Source: Ctena decussata | Lineage: Eukaryota; Mollusca; Bivalvia; Lucinida; Lucinidae | DNA length: 64,000 nucleotides | Direction: 5' to 3' | Assembly: GCA_963989385.1 (NCBI GenBank) | Contig: OZ022509.1 | Span: 74,732,667-74,796,666 of the forward strand | In this document: positions 33,651-44,000 of the stretch, piece after piece | Numbering within the stretch: the first letter of the stretch is position 1 | Layout of the letters: every line of letters starts with the position of its first letter | Translations under genes and position numbers: made by a program | The notes under the pieces: model-generated | The model's input: only the letters and a program-made list of their open reading frames with translations | Databases searched by the model: none | What the model was told of the DNA's origin: nothing

Positions 33651-33926
33651 ATGGGAAATTACAATTCTGAAGTCGTTACTGGCCCCGCTGTAAACCCTGC
33701 TGAATATGGCAAAAGCACAAGCAGAATAATTATAATCACCAGTATGATGAACGTTCTTATCCCATTCTCACTATTATTAAACAGAAAAGGACAAATCATT
33801 GGCGTGACAATGTGTCATTATGAAGGCAAAACCAAAGAATTGGCTTCTTTTACAGCGGAAGTTCACTTTCCGCCATCTTTAATCCAGGCCACCCGAGGTG
33901 AGGTGGGGGTTACGGTAGTCGAGTAA
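33651..33926 (+). CDS. Hypothetical 91-residue frame after the promoter-like motifs
   Basis: Starts MGNYNSEVVTGPAVNP (Gly2 would suit N-myristoylation) and continues through RIIIITSMMNVLIPFSLLLN, a hydrophobic stretch, to TAA. No family recognised. It may be an exon of an unknown gene, a remnant, or chance. Confidence 0.2.
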   Translation: MGNYNSEVVTGPAVNPAEYGKSTSRIIIITSMMNVLIPFSLLLNRKGQIIGVTMCHYEGKTKELASFTAEVHFPPSLIQATRGEVGVTVVE

Positions 33927-34014
33927 ATGCGAATATGTGCGCAGTACTGCGCATGCGTATTGCGGTTACTCGTGTTGTTCGGTCAGTAACTCTAATTACT
34001 CGAGACAGATTGAC

Positions 34015-34130
34015 ACTTTTCAGTTCAGTTCAGTTCAATTCTCCCAACGACGTTCCCCAAGTGGCTCAACGGTACGTAACCACAGACGCACACACTTGGC
34101 GCCGTGTGTCCGTCCAAGAGAATGACACTT
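34015..34130. mobile_element. AACGACGTTCCCCAAGTGGC repeat, copy 1
   Basis: 'caacgacgttccccaagtgg' with inverse 'cacacacttggcgccgtgtg' forms a weak fold. A relative lies at 38597-38695. Confidence 0.6.
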
Positions 34131-34611
34131 TTGAAGTTAATCCTCCTTTTATAGCACCACCCCTGTATATAAATACTGCCTGAGAAAACTCTGACACAAA
34201 TTTTCAATGTCAACACCAATATAAGGGATAGAAAGAAAAATGGATAGAAAATAGAAGAAGAGGAGTAATGAGCCTGAGTCTCAATCCCACGATGCAATCA
34301 TTCATTCTACATATGTATGCCATGTTTGAAGATTGTAGCTTGCTCAGTTCCTGAGAAAACTGTGACATAAATATACCCTGAAAAGACAGAAAAATGGACA
34401 AATAAAGAAAAGAGTAGGCGCAATGAGCCTGATTTTCACAATACAACAACTGATTGTCCACATTTATACCAAGTTTCAAGATTCTAGCTTCTATAGTTTC
34501 TGGGAAAACTCTGACACAAAAATCTTACGGAATTACGGCGTTACGGAATTACGGACATACCAAATCCAGTATAGCCCTACTTTTTCAATGCGGGGCTATA
34601 AAGAATAGAAA

Positions 34612-35915
34612 GGGGAATAACTAAAAGAACTGGCCCCTAGACCTTAATTTTGTTTTATAAATGTTTATCTTGTGGATGTCAATCTTCCTGCTAAATTCCA
34701 TTGAATTCCATTATTGGCTTTACAAGATGTTAAAAAAATTAAACAAGCTTTTCTCTATCTAAACTTGAGTTCCAATAATGAAGTCACCTTGAAAATGAGG
34801 TCAAGGTCACCAATATCTAATCGCTTCCTTCCCTTGTCCTAATGCTGTATCTGTGCTAGTTTGGTAAAATTCTAGCTATTGGTAAAGAGATAGTGTGCAC
34901 ACAAGCTTTTTCCTATCAAAATTTTATTTTAAAAGGGCCGATGTGACCTTCAAAATGAGGTCAAGGTCACCAAAATGTAATCATTTCTTTTCCCAATCCC
35001 AGTGATGTATCTGTTGTAGTTTGGTTAAATTTCCTTTATTGGGTTAAATTTCTTTTATTGATACATGCGATAGAGTGCCCACAAGGCTCACAAGGCTCAC
35101 TTTTAGAGTCTTTATAACGTAGTGACCTTGAAAAAAGGGTCAAGGTCACCAAAATCTAACTTCTTTTCTCGGCCCCAATCAAGTATCTGTGCTAGTTTGG
35201 TCAAATTCCATAAATGGATCCATGAGATAGAGTGCACACAAGACCCACTTTTAGAATCTTTATAATGTAGTGACATTGAAAATGCGGTAAAGCTCACCAA
35301 TATCTAATCACTTCTTTAAATTGTCCTAATACTTATCTGTGCAAGTTTGTTAATATCCCATGCTCTCCAGATTTATATCTATCAAAAATTGACTTTAGAA
35401 AGGCCAGTGTGACCTTGAAAATGAGGTCAAAGTCACCAAAATGAAATCACTTCTTTCTTCAGTCCCAATGATATAATTGTGCTCATTTGGTCAAATTTCA
35501 TCAATTGATCCATGACATAGAGTGCACAAAAGACTCACTTTTAGAGTCTTTATAACGTATTGACCTTGAATATATGGTCAAGGTCACTAAAATCTAATCT
35601 CTTCTTACCATAGTTCCAATGATGTATCATGAGAGAGAGTGCTAGTTTGGTAAAATTCCATCCCATGGTTCAGGATATATATAATGTTTACACAGGCTTT
35701 TTTCTATCAAAATTTGAGCTTTAAAGTGCTGGTGCGGCCTTGAAAATGAGGTCAAGGGCACTAAAATCTAATCCCTCTTTCCCGTGTCCTATTGATTTAT
35801 CTGTGCTAGTTTGGTCAAATTCCAACCATTGGTTCAAGAGATAGTGTGCAGACAAGCTTTTTATTGCCTTAAAGATATTTTACAAAGGGCAATAACTCTA
35901 AGAAAATTGCCCCTG
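34612..35915. repeat. Tandem array of about 160-180 bp units (GACCTTGAAAATGAGGTCAAGG)
   Basis: About seven degenerate units, each with 'gtgaccttgaaaatgaggtc', 'aaggtcaccaaaatctaatc', 'tatctgtgctagtttggtca' and 'gatagagtgcacacaag'. Both edges carry the same 'ggg(c/g)aataactctaagaa..ttgcccct' motif. Looks like the core of another tandem-core element whose hairpin ends are lost. Confidence 0.8.
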
Positions 35916-36390
35916 GCCCTTATTTTTTTTGCCGTAAGGCATTATAAGGTTAAGTTTGACCTAAATCCGGATCTCGATTATATGAAAGCAAATTTTTAAC
36001 TATGCAGAATGTAAACAAATTTGAAGAAGAAAATCTGTCTGTACAGTTTTCTGACGATATGTTATCAGAGCGAATTTGATTTTCACTCCATCGATTTGTT
36101 TCTGGTCTAATTATTTTTACAGATAAACATTTCATTAATGAATAGAAAATCTACAAAAAACAACAACAACAACAAAAAAAAAAAAAAAACGTGAAAATGA
36201 ATTTTATGGCTGATAAATGCTTCCGTACGTCAAGGTGCGTTCGGGTTTTAATCGCTGACGTGTAGGCGTCACTATTCACCGAGCCACAGCAAAACAACAG
36301 CAACCACAAAAAAGTTCGAAGATTGTATGCTACAAAATCACACCAGGATGATACCGCAAAGACTCGACTGAAATTGAAAATTGTATGCTA

Positions 36391-36504
36391 AGTAAGCTCC
36401 ATGCGGACAGTGAAGACTCTGATCATACTCGGCGGATGCCTGGGCTTATCTGAGTCTTAGCTGGGCACATATGCCACTTTGTTGCTTTTGTTGTGTCGCG
36501 GCTC
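36391..36504. mobile_element. TGAGCCGCGACAC MITE, right half only
   Basis: 'tgatcatactcggcggatgc', 'ctgggcttatctgagtctta' and 'tgtgtcgcggctca'; left half absent. Confidence 0.75.
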
Positions 36505-37337
36505 ATTTTTGGACTGATTTCAATTTAACTTCACACAAGTATTGAGTGTAATGTTACCTAGAACAGCCTCTTGTTCTTTTAATAACCATTTTTATATCAC
36601 TTTCGTATTAAAGAACCCTCGGCTTTGTTACTTTCGGCAATTATCTTTTCCAAAGATACTACATCTTCTTATGTAGGTACACCTCAGTGATATTAATGTG
36701 TCTTCAGAAATTGATGAATATATATCACTATGTTTCCAAAATGTGAGGGGAAAAACTGTTACGGACAGACGGACGGACAGACACACGGTTCTTTTGTTTT
36801 ATACTATCTGGTAAACAGTTCGAAACCAAAATTGCATCACAATACTAAAAAGTTATATTGCGTACTGAATTTATGTTTGGAACATGGAAATTGTGCCGAC
36901 TTCTCCAAGTGTTATCACATTGTAACTCATGCAGTTGTAAGTCTCGACAAAACATGCACAATGTATTAAATCAAAATAAGTGAAATAAGTGCTGAGACGA
37001 CCAAACTGATGATAAACAGCACCAATGGCATCCAGAGGGAGATAAAGGTAAAACGACAAGTTGGGAATTGTAACAAACTTCAAATACATTGGAGCAATCG
37101 TCTAAAATGATGGCTCAAAATTTGAGGGTCTCTCAAGGATTGCATAAGCTATTGCATCTCTGACAAAGCTGAAGCCAATATGGAGGGATAACAGCATATC
37201 TCTTTGGTCGAAGGTGAAACTGATGCGCCCCCTACATTGCTGTATGCCTGTGAGTCGTAGACATTGACAGCAGAGTCAAGAAAAAAGAACGCGCAGGCCT
37301 TTGGAGATGAGATGCTACTTAAAGTTACTGAATAATT

Positions 37338-37579
37338 AAGCCGCGACAAGAGAAAACCAACAATGTGGTTGTGCGCCCAGCGCAGACTCAGATCAGCCTG
37401 GGCATCCGCCCAGTCTGATCAGAGTCTTCGCTGTCCGCCTGGAGGTAGCTTAATTAGACCCTTAGCTACCCTTTGAGCACTTAACGAAGAGTCTGGTCAA
37501 AGTGGGCGGATGATCAGCCTGATCTGAGTCTGGAATGGGCGAACAACCACTTTGTTGGTTTTCTCGTGTCGCGGCTCAT
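37338..37579. mobile_element. TGAGCCGCGACAC MITE, full copy
   Basis: About 240 bp, 'ccgcgacaagagaaaaccaa' to 'ttggttttctcgtgtcgcgg', all internal blocks present. Confidence 0.88.
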
Positions 37580-38462
37580 ATCTCGTACAAGGGCAACGTA
37601 AGTAATGCGAATATTCTCAGAAAGATCCAAGCAGCCATTGGAGTCTATGAAGAACTCATAACCATGGTAAGAAAACGGAAACTACGGAGGCCTATATGTG
37701 ACATTGTGTTTTGTGTAGGGACCTTTTGAGTTTTATGTTTGGACTTTGTGACTCCTGTCTTTCAAATTTTGTGTTTTATGTTTTTGTGTTTGGACTTAGC
37801 TGTTTTGATTTGGCCCATTACAGACGTAGGGTTATGATTACTTTTAGCCTATGTAACCACAACCATAATTTATTAAACAATTAAGAATCAATTAAGTCTG
37901 CTTACATGCAGATATCACGAAAATCACAAGAGAGACAGAGCAATTATAATACAACCTTTTCATTTCAGCATAAATATGTTCTCTTGCCCCCAGACTCCTA
38001 CACCCTCTATACGTAATCGACTAACCCATCCTAGGCACTTGTGTGTTTTGAGTTTTGTATTTTGTGTAATGACTTGTGTATTCTGAGTTTTAACTTTTGT
38101 GTTTTGTGTTCTAACTTTCCTATTTTGAAATGTGTTTACTAACTTTAAACGATCAGAAAGTATAAAGTAATTTGTGTTTAAAGCATGTCGTACATTATAA
38201 GGATGAGATTTACACAAGCGACGCAAGCAATAAATAATTACATTTTACATAAGAAACCGCATTCGAATAAATAGAAAAGTCAGAACACAAAACACAAAAG
38301 TTTAAAACTTAGAATACATAAGTCATTACACAAAACACATACAAAACGATATAGACTGGAACTCTCTATTCTCAGGGTATACTTGTTATGGATTCCCCTT
38401 AAAATATGCATATTTTCTTGCCCAAAGTTGCTCTACTAATAGCGCAAATCTACATAAAATGT

Positions 38463-38477
38463 CCCCCCCCCCCCCCC
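38463..38477. repeat. Poly(C) run, 15 bases
   Basis: Homopolymer, likely length-variable. Confidence 0.9.
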
Positions 38478-38494
38478 GCTAAACTTTTGCTACC

Positions 38495-38578
38495 CAACTC
38501 TATGAGGGACTACTCCCAAAGGAAATAATTTGTTCCTCTACGAGCAAATTTCTCTGTCAAAGAGCAGACCCTCCCTCC
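38495..38578. mobile_element. AATTTGCTC repeat, short fragment
   Basis: 'gaaataatttgttcctctac' and the inverse 'gagcaaatttctctgtcaaa' match the family stem only. Confidence 0.5.
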
Positions 38579-38596
38579 TTGTATCTTGGTACCGTT

Positions 38597-38695
38597 CTAT
38601 TCTGTTTCAATTTTCGTAACGACGTTCCCCAAGTGGCCCAACTGTACGCAACCATAGTTGCACACACTTGGCGCCGAGTGTCCGTCCATATCTTG
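38597..38695. mobile_element. AACGACGTTCCCCAAGTGGC repeat, copy 2
   Basis: 'taacgacgttccccaagtgg' and 'cacacacttggcgccgagtg', then TCCGTCCA. Immediately upstream of the probable coiled-coil gene promoter. Confidence 0.6.
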
Positions 38696-38699
38696 GTAA

Positions 38700-38830
38700 C
38701 GACATAGGGTACCGGGTTTTATTTACCTTCAAGATGCGGAAGCTGACAATGGCGGGAAAGCAGACGATGACATTTCGCGAAAGTTGACGTTTGGAACACC
38801 GTTCGAGATTAGAAGGCTTTATTTTAAATT
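38700..38830 (+). promoter_or_regulatory. Probable promoter and 5' UTR exon of the coiled-coil gene
   Basis: A local GC-rich patch carrying an ACAATGGCGGGAAAG stretch and the perfect palindrome TTTCGCGAAA at 38773-38782, an E2F-type site. It is the only promoter-like sequence in the kilobases upstream of the 40378 splice acceptor. Assignment to this gene is inference. Confidence 0.4.
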
Positions 38831-38996
38831 AAAACGATTCCAGTATTAAAATCAGTGTATATTATACTGTAGACAAATGTGTATATATGTTTTTTCTGGT
38901 TTTCTTTAAACCGTATGCAGGTCAGCACGATGTGCAACCCGACAGAACAAGTGCTCGGACTATGCCGGTCCACGGATTTTATTTTATCGCATCTGC

Positions 38997-39400
38997 TAGT
39001 GCTGGGACGGGTAGAGATTTTGTACCCGGGTACCCGAGGCCCTATTACCCGGCGGGTACCCTGGTACCCGTTACCATAATATTTTGAGCATGCTCACAGT
39101 TAGAAAATGAACATTTAGATCAAGTAATAAGTAAGGTATCTGCCAGGATAAAAAAATGTTGAAATCTTCCTGTTATAATATGTGAAAATGGTTTGGCAAC
39201 ATTGTGATTGAATTTATACAAGCATGCAGTCACCTCCCAAAGGCTGCTCTAGTTGCTTGGAATTCTTTTTTAAATAGAATAATTATTCATTCTATAATAG
39301 GCATATTAATAAGCAGTCGGGTAACGGGTAGTAAATATGTACCCGGGTAATTGCTCTACCCAACCCAAACTCGGGTACCCAGGTACTCATCCCAGCCCTA
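38997..39400. mobile_element. 404-bp hAT-type MITE with 8-bp target duplication
   Basis: Inverted ends TAGTGCTGGGACGGGTA / TACTCATCCCAGCCCTA, flanked by GCATCTGC on both sides (38989-38996 and 39401-39408). Internal sequence is rich in GGGTACCC-type words. An 8-bp duplication with TAGKGCTGGG ends is typical of hAT. Confidence 0.93.
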
Positions 39401-39999
39401 GCATCTGCATAAGCTTTTTTTCCGTCCGCCAGTTAGTCATTGGTCCATCCACACTTTATGGCGACCATGACTTTATAGCCATCTCTGAAAATATCAGAAA
39501 GTTTTTGTAATCAGAAGAATCATAGCCAGACAATTTTTTTGCTCAGGGCTTGTATCATACTCTTTTTCAGGCTAGAAACAAAATTAAGTATCCAATATAT
39601 ATATATGTCTTTATTCACAGGAAACTTTTCCCTGGCTCATTGTTTATGTGTAAATGATGATCTGCAGCCCAGAGCGCCCACTAAGGCTGGATTTTTGAAG
39701 ATAATTCTGTATCTGTATCTGTGCCTTTAGTTTAGGCCATAGAAACACTCTGGTATATTTCTTCATTAGTAAGTAGCATCAGTATAAACGTACAGGTATG
39801 ATTGCTTTGGAAGTGCATTGCTTAAGTTCTTAATTTTCAGTTTTAAGTATGTTTCTTCAACAAATTTTCAAGCACGGATTAAGATTTCACACTGGCTCTG
39901 TTTCATAATTCGCGTTTAGTAGTAACTCTTGAGTCAACGTTAATTATTCCTAACTGTTGGAAGAGCCTCTTTCTGAGGAATTTTCTCTTTCATAAATAG

Positions 40000-40140
40000 G
40001 GCACTGAAGGAGGAAGTGAGCATGGGTTATTTCTGGGATTATTTTTCTGATTTTATACAGGGATCACATTATATGGTTTTATGGAGAATTTATTACAGTT
40101 AGCCCTGATTGTTACCAAATACTCTATAATCTGGATCTGT
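40000..40140. mobile_element. Degenerate CAGAGCTC-family MITE
   Basis: 'gggttatttctgggattatt', 'cagggatcacattatatggt' and 'ccctgattgttaccaaatac' resemble both arms; ends decayed. Confidence 0.45.
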
Positions 40141-40377
40141 GGTTCAAGTATGAACACTCTGCAAGTCACCTTTTCTCTTGTCTGGATTTAAGTTTATTGG
40201 GAAAAAAATAATAAATAAAAAGAGTAATAAAAAATAATAAATAAAAAGAGAAAGCAATCAGATGATGATAAATTTGTTTTCTCACTTTTTTGGGGGGCAT
40301 TTGGTTCCACTTTCAGTGTTAGTTCATGCTAATAGTTTTTTTCTAAACATCAAATCACTTTCTTTTTGACATTTTAG

Positions 40378-40476
40378 GATCCCTGATTTTCTATCAAGTT
40401 AAGTTTTGAGAGTATAAGAGAAGAAGCAGAATGTCTGTTGATGTCAGCTGTGAGGGAGACAATAAAGCCAGTGAGG
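40378..40476 (+). CDS. Coiled-coil gene exon 1 (5' UTR part plus first 15 codons)
   Basis: Acceptor ATTTTAG| at 40377 implies a spliced upstream 5' UTR exon. The ATG at 40431 opens MSVDVSCEGDNKASE and the exon ends at GAGG|GTATGT in phase 1, fitting the next exon. The coding part is 40431-40476. Confidence 0.65.
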
Positions 40477-41037
40477 GTATGTGTTTACCATAAAAATTAA
40501 AAAAAGTTGGGACTTCTTACATATGCATAATTATTGTAATTATTGTATTTTTGTAATACCAAACTGATTCATTTTTTTTTATTTTAGGACTGGATAGTTT
40601 GGTTTGACAAATCAGTTATTCTTCCAAAAGATGAAGATGCCATGACAAATGGTCTAGACCCTGATCAGACTGCTCTTTGCTCTTTTAGGAGCAGTCTTGT
40701 CTGAGGTTGCACTGTTCACTTATACCTGTCTCATTATAGTATCTGTCTCAATACTTAGAATTTTTATCCTGGTCAGGGTTTATTTTGGTGGTACATTTGC
40801 CCTGTTTCCTTAATTTTGTACTCCCAAGTCGACAATTTTCATTGTTTTCTTGGAGTAGTATATATAGCAGATTTGAGGGGAAATATGGTAAATCAGTCAC
40901 TAAAATCTTTTTAAATTTCAAGCCAATGCTATGAAAGGATGTACTTTTATAAAATATGAACATTTAATAAAATGATGGGGGCCAGTCTGTTATTTTTAAA
41001 CAATTTGACCGTTGTGGTTTCACTCAAAACAAAATGC

Positions 41038-41078
<41 letters not shown>

Positions 41079-44000
41079 TGGTCAGTTCCAAATTGCAGGT
41101 GAATTAAATATTGTTTTGCCATAACATAAGCAGGGCTCCAGATAAGAATTTATTGTTAATTGGGTATTACCCACTGAATTTTTTGTTAATTGGGTATTCT
41201 GAATTTTAATTGGGTTATGCAACTTGCATTACCCACTGATTTGGCTTTTAATTGGGTATTCTGATTTTTATTTGTGCAATTTGGTAAAACTGGAGTTAGC
41301 AATAGTGCTGCAATCTTAACATTTTGCATCACCATGATTTTGCATCGGTATCTATTTATATATATAGTCCAGGGATCTCGGGGACGCCGAATTCAGCGTC
41401 CCATGACGCGAAAATTTCGGCCCGGACGCCAATATTTGCTTTCCGAGGATTCCCGCGGACGCGTTATTTTTGCCGGCTGTACTTCTTTAAAATCTCCTCA
41501 AATGTCAGTTGTTGCAAGTTTTGAAGAAGCCACGCATTGCTCGCACCTTTGACAGAGCTACAGAGGGACTGTTTATTTGAACCAGAAATCAATAAAATCA
41601 TCGTAAATGCCACCTCACATTTACCTGGAATTTCACACCTTCTTAATCCCCACTACCGTATGTCGTTAATCAGCAGTAGCATACGGCACTTGTCAGTATT
41701 TCACACTTTCTTGATCACTGTTTGATCAATAAACGAATTGGGTCAACACGGTATCTTTGTCTTAGATCTACCGCCTCACGTGATTGGTCAGTTTACGTCT
41801 TTAGAAGTATCGCATCGCAATAATTGACAGCTTGTCAGAAGGCGAGACTTTTACAGTGGCTTTGCCAGCAAATTAAAATTATGTTACTGGTATATCATGG
41901 CCAAAGGGATAAACCCGAGAGGGGCAACTCGGCCAACTCCGGTCTCATTAAAGAGTTTGCAGAATCTTTCACGAGGAAAAAAAAAAAAGATTTTTAGGTT
42001 GCCTGCCGAAGTTATGAGCCTTTTCCGAGGCACGTTTTTCATTTCCTGACTGTTTGTATTACGCACGTGCGCTGTGCTCGATGGGCATAACACGTGTGTT
42101 AAATCAGTTTTCAACTTGGAAAATGCAACCGGTAGCTTCAAGTTGCTAGAAGCGGTCGTCAAAGATAATTATACTGTATTTAGAGCAAGACCAAGTCGTT
42201 GCAATTCCCGGAAACCGGTGACTTGATTTCTTCAGTTCGTGCACTTTAAAATTCTTTCCCGCTGTGTTTAGTCTGTTTCCCGCCATTTCTCGCGCACCAT
42301 GTACAGAAAGAGTACCAGTATATCTATGAATAACGCTGCGGTAAATCTGTGAGGTCAACACAGATAGTTGAACACGTGGCATAGGAGTTACACCTGGCAC
42401 TTTTGTTTACACATGACAGCCTTGGATAAATCCGTCGTTACGCTTCTGTCTTTTGGGTCTTTGCGTACCGGGAATTTTGTCTGCGTATTGGTACGCTAAC
42501 AGGAAAAGGTCAATTGTGTTTTTCAATTATTTTATTGGGTATTTACGCAAATACGCTGCTTATCTGGAGCACTGATAAGTACACCTAAAATACTTACCAT
42601 AAGTTTTCTGAAACTACAAATGGAAGTCAAGAGTTTGGTTTTACAATACAGTATTCAATCAAAAGAGTGCAGGTGGAATAGCAAACAGTGTAGACTCCGT
42701 TCAGAGTGATAGGAAGTGGTCTGATCAGTGCTGCACTGTTTGCTCAGACCTGTCTGTCCCAGTACTAAGAATCTTTATGGCATATCAGAGTAGAGCAAAT
42801 TTATATCACTCAACAGGTGCAAAAGAGCCACTATTGCCTTAACACTTTAAGCACCAGTGACGAAAATAACATAATTTGCAAACAGCGTAGATCCTGATGA
42901 GGCGGCTCATATTGAGCTGCCTCATGTGGGTCTACTCTGTTTGCCTTCTAGTCTTTGAATTCTCAATATGAAATGTCTTGGACAAGGCATTATTTTAATT
43001 TTTGCAGACGTGAATTTTGTCGTCTGCTTTTTGGTCTGCTTTTTGGTGCTCAAAGAGATAATCCCTGGCTTATTGTGAATGGCTACACCTCCATGTTTAT
43101 CTGAACTTTATTTAGCAAAGGGAAACAACTCTTGTGACTGCTTGCTTCTCTGGACAGCAAAGGTCTGCTCCTAAAGTGAAGTGCTTTCCTTCAAGAGTTG
43201 GCCCCCATTTAGAAGGGAAGCAAAAACGAAAATAGCTGAGTCGAAGACTCAGATCAGCCTGGGCATCCGCCCAGTCTGATCAGACTCTTTGCTGTGCGCT
43301 TTAAGGGTAGCTAAGGGTCTTAGCTAGCTCCATGCAGACGTTGAATAGTCTGATCAGACTAGACGGATGCTCAGGCTGATCTGAGCCTTTGCTGGGCGCG
43401 CATGCCACTTTGTTGGTTTTGTCGTGTCCCAGCTCATATACGGTATGTTTTTTCTACAGGTTTCTCCAACATAGAGAGAATGCGGTTCAGATCCCTGACA
43501 TATGAGATAATAGAGGAGCTGAGAATGAGAAGGGTTTGTTTACTGTTAAAAATAACATGGTGGCTTAGCTTCACAATCACCCCAACTGAAAAAAAAAGAA
43601 GCTAAAACTCATGAATATGTTTGTATGAATATAATCATATTTTCCAATTTTGAAAAATGTAATTCAAATCTAGTGATATCACATGCACATTCTGTGCAGT
43701 TTATGATAATAAATCATTTATGGTTTTGGAGAAAAATTACGTGTATTTCCTGCTCATATAGTGTTCAGCATAAAACCAGCAGCCAGCAAGAAGCAATGCT
43801 TGGTTTTGGACAGCACAGGATATACTGTCACAAATTCTTGGTGTTATGCAATCAGAAGTCATGCTGTATTCAATAGTGCATTAGAATTTTGTATCTCAAT
43901 ATTGCAGGACCTAGATGTAGAGAATGAGAGGAAGATTCAGCTACTGTTGCAAGACAAATTTGAGCTTGGACGAAAACTGGTATAAAACTTTCTTTTTGCC

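Larger units (their letters stand above)
33290..34167. other. Foreign promoter-like insert within the tandem-core element
   Basis: Unlike its surroundings in composition: carries CCAAT (about 33358), two NRF1-like GCGCATGCG motifs (about 33470 and 33950) and a YY1-like AAAATGGCGACG (about 33526). A 91-codon frame follows (33651-33926). Its right part contains the repeat described at 34015-34130. It is neither a clean MITE nor a known gene; it could be a captured promoter or a retro-inserted 5' exon. Confidence 0.45.
32264..34602 (+). mobile_element. Tandem-core element, TATACCCCCGC-related family, interrupted
   Basis: Shares its 5' terminus ('aactagaactgtcaga', mini-hairpin 32275-32289, then GTAGCCCCAC) and its 3' hairpin (34570-34600, TATAGCCC / GGGGCTATA after an ACGG tract) with 629-2015. 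The core has units of about 160-260 bp ('gtttgaagattgtggcttgc', 'cctgggaaaactgtgac'). A foreign GC-richer stretch (33290-34167) splits a core unit. Confidence 0.72.
31956..38460. other. Spacer between ATP6V1H and the coiled-coil gene
   Basis: No host gene recognised apart from the doubtful 91-codon frame at 33651. It holds tandem-core elements, a 160-180 bp array and two MITEs. The stretch 35950-36390 and 36505-37337 shows only unassigned AT-rich sequence, with one ACGG-tract fragment near 36770. At 37740-38340 a series of 'tgtgttttgagttttg' words on one side and 'aaaacacaaaag' on the other forms a loose inverted array. Confidence 0.6.

Noticed and set aside
41390..41720. Exons in the CpG-richer middle of the 41131-42574 element
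   Set aside because: Frames of 60-90 codons exist but none has splice support or similarity to a known family.
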